NCBI GenBank assembly: GCA_002409525.1
Contig: DHNM01000062.1
Span: forward strand, 46,923-80,272
Length of the DNA stretch: 33,350 nt
From: Eubacterium sp. UBA5416
GTDB taxonomy: Bacteria > Bacillota > Clostridia > Lachnospirales > Lachnospiraceae
Direction of reading: 5' to 3'
Below, one piece after another: positions 1 to 7,137 of the stretch. Position numbers and translations under genes: made by a program. Each line of letters opens with the position of its first letter. The first letter of the stretch is position 1. The notes under the pieces were generated by a model. That model made no database searches, was not told where the DNA came from, and worked only from the letters and a program-made list of their open reading frames with translations.

Positions 1-24
1 TTTTGACCCTGGTATCATATCATG

Positions 25-777
25 CTATTGCACCATGGGCTCGCCTTTCATAGCCCTTATTTCAGTCATCAGACGTTTTGTATCCTCTGGATCTCCATCG
101 GCCTCCAGAACAACGGCACCCTCAGATCCATCTGTACCACCACAGGCAATGCACATACAGTTGACACCATATAACGTCTCAAGAGCGGTGATTTCAGTCA
201 CAACAGAAGCTCCCATGACAGGGAGAAGTCCGACCGCTTCACCAATTGAATCCTGGGCATGATGTCCGGCAGAAAATTCCACGGCTGCCCGGACATCCGG
301 AACCAGTTTTTCAAGACCGATCGGGACGATAAACTCGACGCCACGCTGCATGACAGGACCAAAGGCCGCACCTATCGTGCCTCCCATATCATTTCCCGCC
401 AGAATTGCCGCAAGGCCTGTATGATCAACTGCATTTCCGCCTTTAATGAAAATATCTCCTTGTTTCAGTTCCGGGAGATATTCTTTCCAGTGATTCTGTT
501 CCGGTTCCTTTTTCCCGTTTTTTATCACATAGGGAAATATTCTCGAGTTCTCATCGCTGGATGAAAGTTTTCCGTCGCGGATCATCCCCAAAGTATAAGC
601 GCTTTTCTTTGGAAATGATACTCCCAGTAGTTCTTCGGCGATAAAGGCATTTGTTGTCCCGCCGGCCAGTATAATCATGTTGTTTTTCAATGCGTGCTGA
701 ACCGATGGAAGTGCTTTGACTCCCTTTGCAATCAATCTTTTCGACTCACTTGGTGTGAGTGTAACTTCAACTCTCAT
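25..777 (-). CDS. conserved protein of unknown function, downstream of ddh
   Basis: A 250-residue soluble protein with no signal peptide or membrane segment. I do not recognise the family. The segment ILAGGTTNAFIAEEL (about residues 36-50) resembles the glycine/threonine-rich loop of sugar-phosphate isomerase and DeoR-effector (ISOCOT-like) folds, but that is inference from one motif. Other conserved-looking stretches are IKGGNAVDHTG, GGTIGAAFGP and CMCIACGGTDGSEGA near the C-terminus. The ATG follows an AAGGGGA ribosome binding site. The gene starts only 11 bases after the ddh stop codon on the same strand, so the two are very likely co-transcribed. That suggests, but does not prove, a role near lysine or diaminopimelate metabolism. 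Confidence 0.8.
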   Translation of the reverse strand: MRVEVTLTPSESKRLIAKGVKALPSVQHALKNNMIILAGGTTNAFIAEELLGVSFPKKSAYTLGMIRDGKLSSSDENSRIFPYVIKNGKKEPEQNHWKEYLPELKQGDIFIKGGNAVDHTGLAAILAGNDMGGTIGAAFGPVMQRGVEFIVPIGLEKLVPDVRAAVEFSAGHHAQDSIGEAVGLLPVMGASVVTEITALETLYGVNCMCIACGGTDGSEGAVVLEADGDPEDTKRLMTEIRAMKGEPMVQ

Positions 778-788
778 GTTCCATCCCC

Positions 789-1775
789 TTACAATAGCTG
801 TTCTCTTATCTCCGTGGGCGATTTTGCTGATAATAGACCGGGCGCGATATCAAAAACTGTTCTCGCACCGGCCTCACCTTTTTTCGCCAGTCGATAAGCC
901 GCTCTCGCATAGCATACCAGAATACTTGCCGTAAATTCCGGATTTGATTCCAGCTTCAGTGAATATTCCATCATCTGCTTATTCTTGTCTCTTCCGGTTT
1001 CACCGCTTCGAATGACAAACCCGCCGTGTGCCATCTTACTGTGTTTCTCTTTTAATTCCTCTTCCGTGATAAAATGTACTGTCGTATCATATTCTGCGAA
1101 ATAATTCGGCATATTCTTAATTGTGTCTTCAATCTCTCTTAAATCAGCGCCCTCTTCTGCAACGACAAAACACTCACGCCGGTGCATCTGTCTTGCAGTA
1201 AACTTCGGGCCGCTTCCGCTTCTCACTTCTTCTACGGCCTCGTCCACCGGAACCGTGTACTGAATCGCATTTTTCACGTGCGGAATTCTCCGGAGTGCGT
1301 CGGAATGTCCCTGGCTTACACCCTTTCCCCAGAACGTATAAGTATCACCCTGCGGAAGTATCGAATCACCCAGAAGTCTGTTCAGTGAGAACATTCCGGG
1401 ATCCCAGCCGACTGAGATTATGCCGATATGCCCTCCGGCCTCTGCCGCTTCATTCATGCTGCTATAATATTCAGAAATTTTTGCATGAGTATCGAAGCTG
1501 TCAATCGTATTAAAGTTTTTGACAATTGCCGGCCCCATCTTCGGAAGGTCGGTTGCCGAACCTCCGCAGACAATCATGACATCAATGTCATCTTTTTTAA
1601 GTTCCAGGTCATCCATAGAAATGACGGGAACGTTCTTGCTTAAGATGCGGACTGTCTTTGGGTCGCGCCTGGTAAAAACTGCCACAAGCTCCATATCCGT
1701 ATTTCTCTCCACGGCAAGTTCTACGCCCCGGCCTATATTTCCGTATCCTGCGATACCGATTCTGATTTTTTTCAT
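789..1775 (-). CDS. ddh: meso-diaminopimelate dehydrogenase
   Basis: Catalyses NADPH-dependent reductive amination of L-2-amino-6-oxopimelate (tetrahydrodipicolinate) to meso-diaminopimelate, the one-step shortcut to lysine and peptidoglycan precursors. The protein opens with a Rossmann motif IRIGIAGYGNIGRG and contains the family hallmarks VWD-like ISVGWDPGMFSLNR, GKGVSQGHSDALRRI and a C-terminal EFTASILVCYARAAY helix. Its length of 328 residues is normal for Ddh. An ATG eight codons further upstream is in frame, but the AGGAAG ribosome binding site lies about eight bases before the ATG at 1775, so I prefer that start. It is probably transcribed together with the unknown gene that follows it. 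Confidence 0.93.
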   Translation of the reverse strand: MKKIRIGIAGYGNIGRGVELAVERNTDMELVAVFTRRDPKTVRILSKNVPVISMDDLELKKDDIDVMIVCGGSATDLPKMGPAIVKNFNTIDSFDTHAKISEYYSSMNEAAEAGGHIGIISVGWDPGMFSLNRLLGDSILPQGDTYTFWGKGVSQGHSDALRRIPHVKNAIQYTVPVDEAVEEVRSGSGPKFTARQMHRRECFVVAEEGADLREIEDTIKNMPNYFAEYDTTVHFITEEELKEKHSKMAHGGFVIRSGETGRDKNKQMMEYSLKLESNPEFTASILVCYARAAYRLAKKGEAGARTVFDIAPGLLSAKSPTEIREQLL

Positions 1776-1817
1776 ATTGTGTCTTCCTTTCTGTTGCATC
1801 CATCGTAACTGGTTTTC

Positions 1818-1846
1818 ATTATATAGGATTCAAAAAGAATACGCAA
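1818..1846 (-). promoter_or_regulatory. predicted promoter of ddh
   Basis: On the minus strand, TTGCGT (1841-1846) and a perfect TATAAT (1818-1823) are separated by 17 bases. This predicts a start of transcription near 1811 and a leader of about 35 bases before the ddh ATG. Confidence 0.6.
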
Positions 1847-1858
1847 TACTGAGATAAC

Positions 1859-2365
1859 TTACCGATAAGCCTGATAGCCGTGCTTTAATATTTTTCTCAG
1901 GTCTTTTTTGGATATTGTATCCACTCTTTTTCGAAAAGCGGAGTAGTTTGTCTCCTTTGCTTCCATATCATCTGTAATTTTGGAAATAATCTGGTTTTGA
2001 TTCATGTGATGTTTCTCAAAGATATTTTTTGAATAGACATTATCTGCATGATAACCTCTCTTCTCGAGGTCTGCATTTACTGCTACAAGTGATTCCAACT
2101 CTCGAATACCGCCGGTCGATACGATAAAGATATAATTGCTTTTATTCATCACTATGCTTGGAATAACATTTTTAAGACTGGGATAATTCTTTTTCCCGGA
2201 ATTTTCAAAAATAAAACCGACATTTGAATTATTTTCATATATAAAAGTCTGCTTTTGAAAATCTGAAGCCTTCCGTATTGTGATTTTTTCATCTTCGGCA
2301 AGTTTTTCTGCCAGGGCCTTGCATCTGGGTTTTGCATCTTCGTAATAAATCGTGCATTCTTCCAT
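1859..2365 (-). CDS. small flavodoxin-like hypothetical protein
   Basis: About 168 residues, soluble. The alternating strand/helix pattern, beginning CTIYYEDAKPRCKALAEKLAE and continuing with NYIFIVSTGGIRELESLVAVNADLEKRGYHADNVYS, looks like a short flavodoxin or Rossmann-like fold. The usual FMN phosphate loop (T/S-x-T-G-x-T) is not present, so cofactor binding is doubtful. Three in-frame ATG codons stand in a row after a GGAG sequence. The third (2365) has the best spacing, but the first (2371) cannot be excluded. The gene has its own promoter and lies downstream of the moaA terminator, so it is probably monocistronic. Function unknown. Confidence 0.7.
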   Translation of the reverse strand: MEECTIYYEDAKPRCKALAEKLAEDEKITIRKASDFQKQTFIYENNSNVGFIFENSGKKNYPSLKNVIPSIVMNKSNYIFIVSTGGIRELESLVAVNADLEKRGYHADNVYSKNIFEKHHMNQNQIISKITDDMEAKETNYSAFRKRVDTISKKDLRKILKHGYQAYR

Positions 2366-2411
2366 CATCATTCTCCTAGTTCATCCTATTTATTGATCAT
2401 ATTCACTTATA

Positions 2412-2439
2412 ATTATATTCCTTTTTTGGTAGAAGTCAA
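2412..2439 (-). promoter_or_regulatory. predicted promoter of the flavodoxin-like gene
   Basis: Minus strand TTGACT (2434-2439), 16-base spacer, TATAAT (2412-2417). It begins immediately after the T-run of the moaA terminator. Confidence 0.6.
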
Positions 2440-2440
2440 T

Positions 2441-2476
2441 AAAAAAACGGCTGAAGAGCTACGATATGCTTCAACC
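2441..2476 (-). terminator. Rho-independent terminator of moaA
   Basis: On the minus strand an 8-bp stem (GGTTGAAG pairing with CTTCAGCC, one G-T pair) with a 12-base loop is followed within one base by seven T residues. It lies just after the moaA stop codon. Confidence 0.75.
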
Positions 2477-2494
2477 ATTTTCCATTCAGGAGGA

Positions 2495-3466
2495 TCAGCC
2501 TCCGATTGCATTCATATTTCTCGCCGAGTCTGAACGGCTTTTATAAGATAAGGTTTTATGACGTGCCGGCTTGTTGTACATCGCCTGACGCAGCGTTTCT
2601 TTCAACGTTTCTCCATGTAAACCCCTGACCGGGATTTCCTCTTTTGAATGAAGACACGGTTTTAAATGCCCGTCTGCCGTCAGGCGGATACGATTGCAGT
2701 CATCACAGAAATGATTGCTTAACGGCGAAATCATTCCGATCTTTCCTTTGGCACCCGGAAGATGATACAATCTTGCAACACCGTCTTCACGGTGAACGGG
2801 TTCAAGATCCGAAAGATAATCCGATACAATACTGTCCGCCACATATGCTTCTTTTCCAAATGGATGTGTATGACCAATTGGCATCAGCTCAATAAATCGA
2901 AGTTCCAGATCCTGCTTTCTGGTCAGTTCCGCCAGAGCCGGTATTTCATCGACATTAAAGCCGCCGATCAACACGGTATTGATCTTAACTTTCATACCAC
3001 ACTCGGCTGCCGCCTGTATCCCGTCCAGGGTATCCCAAAGCTTCCCGCCTCTTGTGATGTATCTGAATTTTTCTTCATCTAATGTATCAAGACTGATGTT
3101 TACACGCTTTAAACCTGCTTCTTTCAAATCCCGGGCAATTGGTGCAAGACGTGAAGCATTCGTCGTGATCGCCAGATCTTCCACGCCCGGCAGACCGGCC
3201 AGGGATCGGATCAGAGAGACAACATCCTTCCTGACAAGGGGCTCGCCACCTGTCACACGAATCTTTCTGACGCCAAGTTCCGTTGCAGCTTTTGCGATCT
3301 CTATAATTTCCTCATAGGATAGAATATCCTCATGAGAAAGTTTACACACACCCTCCTCGGGCATGCAATACATACATCGGTAATTACACAAATCGGTAAT
3401 TGAAATTCTGAGATAATCTATCGTTCTTCCAAATTGATCTTTCAATGGTATTTTTCCTTCCCGCAT
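2495..3466 (-). CDS. moaA: GTP 3',8-cyclase MoaA (molybdenum cofactor biosynthesis)
   Basis: Radical SAM enzyme for the first step of molybdopterin synthesis, converting GTP to 3',8-cH2GTP. The N-terminal cluster motif CNYRCMYC binds the SAM-coordinating [4Fe-4S] centre. RVTGGEPLVRKD and ITTNASRL follow as expected. The C-terminal second cluster is built from CDDCNRIRLTADGHLKPC, and the protein ends with the Gly-Gly tail (MNAIGG) needed for activity. Length is normal (about 323 residues). The longer frame would start at a TTG (3481); the ATG at 3466 fits the family N-terminus better, although no good Shine-Dalgarno precedes either. No other Moco gene is in the window. Confidence 0.94.
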   Translation of the reverse strand: MREGKIPLKDQFGRTIDYLRISITDLCNYRCMYCMPEEGVCKLSHEDILSYEEIIEIAKAATELGVRKIRVTGGEPLVRKDVVSLIRSLAGLPGVEDLAITTNASRLAPIARDLKEAGLKRVNISLDTLDEEKFRYITRGGKLWDTLDGIQAAAECGMKVKINTVLIGGFNVDEIPALAELTRKQDLELRFIELMPIGHTHPFGKEAYVADSIVSDYLSDLEPVHREDGVARLYHLPGAKGKIGMISPLSNHFCDDCNRIRLTADGHLKPCLHSKEEIPVRGLHGETLKETLRQAMYNKPARHKTLSYKSRSDSARNMNAIGG

Positions 3467-3506
3467 CAGAAACCGATGCAAATGGATTATAGTGAAGCAC
3501 GAATTA

Positions 3507-3569
3507 ATTATACCATTTTGGGACAGTTTTGCAAATTAATTTGCACCCCCACCACTCATCTGATATACT
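3507..3569. promoter_or_regulatory. divergent promoters sharing a 16-bp palindrome
   Basis: Rightward: TTGCAC (3541-3546), 17 bases, TATACT (3564-3569) for the membrane protein at 3614. Leftward: TTGCAA (3529-3534 on the minus strand), 16 bases, TATAAT (3507-3512) for moaA. The perfect palindrome TGCAAATTAATTTGCA (3530-3545) covers almost all of both -35 boxes, so a dimer bound there would block both promoters. The promoters are seen directly; the operator role is inferred. Confidence 0.6.
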
Positions 3570-3613
3570 ATTGACTTAATGAAAGGGATCTGCCAAACAA
3601 GAGGGAGGAACAA

Positions 3614-4675
3614 ATGAGGCTTGCTTTTACTGCTCTAAAGCTGCAAGGTTATGAGAAAAAGGGTATGATTTACAGTGAAAACAGTATAGGAAAATTCGAA
3701 TGGCTATATACAGGAATTCTTCTGGGAATGACCTACGGTCTTCCCGCTCTTGGAATTGTGCTGCCAGATATATTATCTGCAGGAATTATGCTGGCTTTTA
3801 TTCCGGCAGGGTTACTGGGACTGAAAAAAGTACTCACCTTTACCGGTTATCGGGAAATAAATCAGAAATTGCTTTTCCAGATGATGAATCAGATGGATGC
3901 TGTCGCGGACACGACGAAAAAGATCAGTCAGAAGAATATATCCTCCGATCTTTCAATCGGTAGTAATCGAGAAGGGTTCGAGTACCTGAACGAATTATTC
4001 ATCAAACGGCATCAGAAAATCCTCTGGAAATCGACAAAGCGAATTGCATTTGCCTGCGTCTGCCTGATCGGTGCCATACTGCTTATTCTCGCTTTAAAAC
4101 CGGCAGTGAAACCGGAGATCAATGATATGATTATGACTTATCTTCCCTATTTTGTCTGGATTATGTACCTCATCAACCGCGGAACAGGTTTTACAAAAGC
4201 CCTGTTCATGAACTGTGATCACAGTCTGCTGACGTACTCATTTTATAAATGGCCGGAATATATATTAAAGCTTTTTCAGATTCGTCTTCGTGAAATCATT
4301 AAAATCAATGCGTTTCCGGCTGTGATAATTGGGATCGGCCTGTCTGTTATTCTGTACTTCTCAGGCGGCACGAAAAACGCCGTAAACTATATGGTGATCG
4401 TTGTCTCAATATTATGTATGAGTGTATTTTTCTCCATTCATTATCTAACGATTTATTATCTACTGCAGCCTTTCAATGCTACAACAGAGATAAAAAGCGG
4501 AACCTACCAGATCGTAGTATCGGCAACTTATTTCATCAGTTTCCTTATGCTGAAATTCCACATGTCGACACTGATCTTTGGACTGATGACCATCCTGTTC
4601 TGTCTGATCTACAGTGTTGCAGCATGTGTTCTAGTCTATAGACTGGCTCCCCGAACCTTCCGGCTTCGAACATAA
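3614..4675 (+). CDS. polytopic membrane protein, possible ABC-2-type permease part
   Basis: A 353-residue membrane protein with roughly eight hydrophobic segments: two near residues 30-75, two near 145-185, and four in the C-terminal third. A cytoplasmic-looking charged region lies between about residues 75 and 140. The terminal pattern of paired long helices resembles exporter permeases of the ABC-2 class. No ATPase gene lies next to it and I cannot name a family; it may be only the C-terminal part of a larger permease. The ATG has a strong AGGGAGGAA ribosome binding site and a good promoter 45 bases upstream, divergent from moaA. Confidence 0.75.
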   Translation: MRLAFTALKLQGYEKKGMIYSENSIGKFEWLYTGILLGMTYGLPALGIVLPDILSAGIMLAFIPAGLLGLKKVLTFTGYREINQKLLFQMMNQMDAVADTTKKISQKNISSDLSIGSNREGFEYLNELFIKRHQKILWKSTKRIAFACVCLIGAILLILALKPAVKPEINDMIMTYLPYFVWIMYLINRGTGFTKALFMNCDHSLLTYSFYKWPEYILKLFQIRLREIIKINAFPAVIIGIGLSVILYFSGGTKNAVNYMVIVVSILCMSVFFSIHYLTIYYLLQPFNATTEIKSGTYQIVVSATYFISFLMLKFHMSTLIFGLMTILFCLIYSVAACVLVYRLAPRTFRLRT

Positions 4676-4809
4676 CACCATAACGCTTGTCAAGCCGACA
4701 AAATTAGGTTATTGATGTTTCAGAATCATTATAAATATGTTATGATAAAGCAGAATCTATTTTGTAGTTATCAATTAAGAGGCTTTAAATTATTCTAGTG
4801 AAAGGATAG

Positions 4810-5364
4810 ATGATACCAATGTCCTTATTAAATCAAAGTGAGCTTTATACCATTGCAGACATTTATGACCTTCCTGATGGAACACGTGCGGAACTGATCG
4901 ACGGTCAGATTTATTATATGGCTCCCCCAAGCCGAAAACATCAAAGTCTTGCCGGTGAATTGTATCTTGTTATCGCAAACTATATAAAGGAAAAAGGCGG
5001 ACCCTGCAGACCTTATATTGCACCATTCGCAGTATTCTTAAATCGGGATGACAGGAATTATGTGGAACCGGATATCAGTGTAATTTGTTCACCGGGCAAA
5101 CTCACTGATAAAGGGTGTAACGGAGCTCCTGACTGGATCATCGAGATCGTCTCACCAGGAAGCAGGCGCATGGATTACTATAATAAACTGTTTAAATACC
5201 GCACCGCCGGTGTTCGGGAATACTGGATCGTAGATCCTGACAAAAATCGTGTTGTCGTATATAATTTTGAGTCGGAGGATATCAGTGATTATACTTTCGA
5301 TGATTCCGTTAAGGCTGAAATCTATGAGGATCTTTCGATCGACTTCAGTCAACTGGATTTTTGA
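4810..5364 (+). CDS. Uma2 family protein (PD-(D/E)xK restriction-endonuclease-like fold)
   Basis: A 184-residue member of the Uma2/DUF820 family, small putative nucleases of the PD-(D/E)xK superfamily, common in cyanobacteria and in some clostridia; their biological role is not settled. The catalytic pattern is complete: an early acidic residue in RAELIDGQIY (E28), D88 in VEPDISVI, E112 in WIIEIVSPGS, and lysines in YYNKLFKYR, followed by the typical GVREYWIVDPD. An AAAGGA ribosome binding site lies five bases before the first ATG; a second in-frame ATG three codons later is also possible. It appears monocistronic. A fragment of a second copy lies at 14252-14341. Confidence 0.88.
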   Translation: MIPMSLLNQSELYTIADIYDLPDGTRAELIDGQIYYMAPPSRKHQSLAGELYLVIANYIKEKGGPCRPYIAPFAVFLNRDDRNYVEPDISVICSPGKLTDKGCNGAPDWIIEIVSPGSRRMDYYNKLFKYRTAGVREYWIVDPDKNRVVVYNFESEDISDYTFDDSVKAEIYEDLSIDFSQLDF

Positions 5365-5428
5365 AAGAGAAATCCTGAAGGATATTATATCAAAAACGTT
5401 ACTGTTCACACGTTGACTTGTAATAAAA

Positions 5429-5475
5429 GAACCGATGGTTTAAACTTATCTCAAAGTTAACCACCGGTTCTTTAT
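5429..5475. terminator. probable bidirectional terminator between Uma2 and tetR genes
   Basis: A long imperfect hairpin with arms GAACCGATGGTTTA (5429-5442) and TTAACCACCGGTTC (5457-5470). A T-rich run follows on the plus strand and TTTTATT on the minus strand, so it can serve the two convergent genes at 4810 and 5599. The rest of the gap to 5598 shows no gene. Confidence 0.6.
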
Positions 5476-5598
5476 ACTTCGAATATTTGCGATACGTTGT
5501 TCGTCGTTGGCACCCGATGATCATGAAGGAATAGAAGGTGACTTTCGGTGTTTGCTTTTCTAAAAAGGCGAATTATGAAATTTGCTCATTTACAAATA

Positions 5599-6138
5599 TT
5601 ATTCAATCGATGTTGCATCAAGATAGTTAAGAAATTCTGTAGCCATTTCGCGCGGAGATTCCATGGCCCCGCTTTTTAACCACTCCATTGTCATATTCAA
5701 CATAGCGCCAGATAAAAAATACAGTTTATATCGATGAATAGAATTTTGTGGCATGTTTCCAAATAAGTCTTCAGAGAATCGATTTAATTCCTCTTGAATT
5801 AACATACCTAGACCATTGTTGTAAAGTTGTAAAAGATAGAACTTCTGTTTTAAATAAAATTCTAAACTAGCGACTAGATTATCATAAATCAGCAATTCGT
5901 CCATGTTCTCCGAAAAATGTATCTTTTCCCTGACTTCATCGTGCATTCGTTGAATATATGATTCAATAATTGATTCTTTAGAGTCGAAATTACGATAGTA
6001 GGAAGATCTGGCTACCCCAGATACTTTTACAATGTCTGTTACAGATATTTCTGATAATTTCTTGGTTTTTAGTAAAGTAAATAGTGCTTCTTCAATGCTT
6101 TTTCTAACTCTTATGTTCTCACGTATTCTCTTATCCAT
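5599..6138 (-). CDS. TetR/AcrR family transcriptional regulator
   Basis: A 179-residue DNA-binding repressor of TetR type. The N-terminal helix-turn-helix is clear: IEEALFTLLKTKKLSEISVTDIVKVSG then VARSSYYRNFDSKESIIE (about residues 14-60). The all-helical C-terminal domain, which would bind a ligand, is divergent. The gene is transcribed away from the unknown/CrtC-like pair at 6308-8289, with a 170-bp intergenic region holding a palindrome over its own -10 box. That arrangement is typical of a self-regulated local repressor that also controls its divergent neighbours. Its A/T-rich codon use matches that cassette rather than the flanking genes. Confidence 0.9.
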   Translation of the reverse strand: MDKRIRENIRVRKSIEEALFTLLKTKKLSEISVTDIVKVSGVARSSYYRNFDSKESIIESYIQRMHDEVREKIHFSENMDELLIYDNLVASLEFYLKQKFYLLQLYNNGLGMLIQEELNRFSEDLFGNMPQNSIHRYKLYFLSGAMLNMTMEWLKSGAMESPREMATEFLNYLDATSIE

Positions 6139-6147
6139 TTTTATTCA

Positions 6148-6186
6148 CCTCATACGTATTGTACGAGGTTTTTTTGTATAAATCAA
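6148..6186 (-). promoter_or_regulatory. tetR promoter with palindromic operator over the -10 box
   Basis: Minus strand TTGATT (6181-6186), 17 bases, TACAAT (6158-6163). A 21-bp imperfect palindrome (6148-6168, arms CCTCATAC and GTACGAGG) spans the -10 box, the predicted start point and part of the GAGGTG ribosome binding site of the regulator gene. Size and position fit a TetR-dimer operator giving autorepression; binding itself is inferred. Confidence 0.65.
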
Positions 6187-6193
6187 TATAAAT

Positions 6194-6257
6194 GACACAA
6201 AAATGCTTGTTTTGTGCCAGTATGATCTATTGAATTAAAAATATAGTGTGGTACAAT
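6194..6257 (+). promoter_or_regulatory. promoter of the unknown/CrtC-like operon and an upstream inverted repeat
   Basis: Plus strand TTGAAT (6230-6235), 16 bases, TACAAT (6252-6257), giving a leader of about 45 bases before the ATG at 6308. Upstream lies a perfect inverted repeat CACAAAA (6196-6202) / TTTTGTG (6210-6216) with a 7-base gap, placed between the two divergent promoters. The sequence GTACAAT occurs both here and in the tetR operator, so this -10 may be a half-site. The repeat could be a second regulator site; that is inference. Confidence 0.5.
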
Positions 6258-6307
6258 TTGATTCAGATAAGGGAATTTTATCAATAAAAAATTAGGAGAG
6301 AAAGCCA

Positions 6308-7102
6308 ATGGATACTATTACTATTAAATCTACAATTGACGGAGATTCTTATTCTTTAAAGCAGTTACAACGAATCGAATATGAGCGACAACGCCATGTC
6401 CTTCAAGAAATGATTCATTTAGGCGCGGAAGTTACAGATGATGAGAAAGTATTATCGTTTGATGATATTAATTATTTGAGTTATAAGGATGCTGCAAGGA
6501 TCTTGCTTGATACAAAATTAAAACTTGGGTTAGACGGAATAAAAGAATTATATAAGGATTCCTTAGCCAAATCTGATGCTTTTTGGCGAGAAATTGATTC
6601 CAAATATGAAGAAGGAGAACCATATATTGAGGCAACTGCCTATATGGAAGTTACAGGGTTAACTTTACAATCTCTCCAAGATACAATTTCGAAATCAGTT
6701 GATGGAGATGTTGCTGGTTTAACGTCGAATCCAGAACATTTTTTTGATGAAAAAATGCCAGGCTTGAAGCCAAACGAAAAATGTGGAACAGAAACAATGG
6801 GAATGTTTGGCTCACCAGTTGAAACCGTAGTAATTTTTGATTCGACGATTACAAGCCCTGCGAAAGAAGAAGATGGGTATAGAAACTTTGTCAGCGGAAC
6901 TTCAAGATTACTAGATGGTACACCTCGTCACGACGTGGCAGTCCATCAAGTGAAAACAAAAGAAGACGGATTCGATTTAAAAATGACTGTCTATTATCCC
7001 CAAGCCACGCCTAAAGAAATGGTTGATGGTCATAAGATTCATCTATTAGTTGAATTTTTAGGTGGAATTATTGCAGCTGCTGGAGATAAAAAAGTAATTT
7101 AA
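6308..7102 (+). CDS. protein of unknown function, first gene of the TetR-divergent operon
   Basis: A 264-residue soluble protein that I do not recognise. The N-terminal half (about residues 15-125) is charged and helical; the C-terminal half (about 130-264) looks beta-rich, with KCGTETMGMFGSPVETVVIFDS and FDLKMTVYYPQATPKEM. No signal peptide, membrane segment, nucleotide-binding loop or metal-binding cysteine cluster is visible. The start has a good TTAGGAGA ribosome binding site. It ends 35 bases before the CrtC-like gene, which has its own AAGGAGG site, so the two are almost certainly one operon. Base composition is clearly A/T-richer than in genes outside this cassette, suggesting acquisition by transfer. 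A partner or accessory enzyme for the CrtC-like protein is the simplest guess. Confidence 0.75.
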   Translation: MDTITIKSTIDGDSYSLKQLQRIEYERQRHVLQEMIHLGAEVTDDEKVLSFDDINYLSYKDAARILLDTKLKLGLDGIKELYKDSLAKSDAFWREIDSKYEEGEPYIEATAYMEVTGLTLQSLQDTISKSVDGDVAGLTSNPEHFFDEKMPGLKPNEKCGTETMGMFGSPVETVVIFDSTITSPAKEEDGYRNFVSGTSRLLDGTPRHDVAVHQVKTKEDGFDLKMTVYYPQATPKEMVDGHKIHLLVEFLGGIIAAAGDKKVI

Positions 7103-7137
7103 ATGATTTTACTTTAAAAATTAAGGAGGAATTTATT

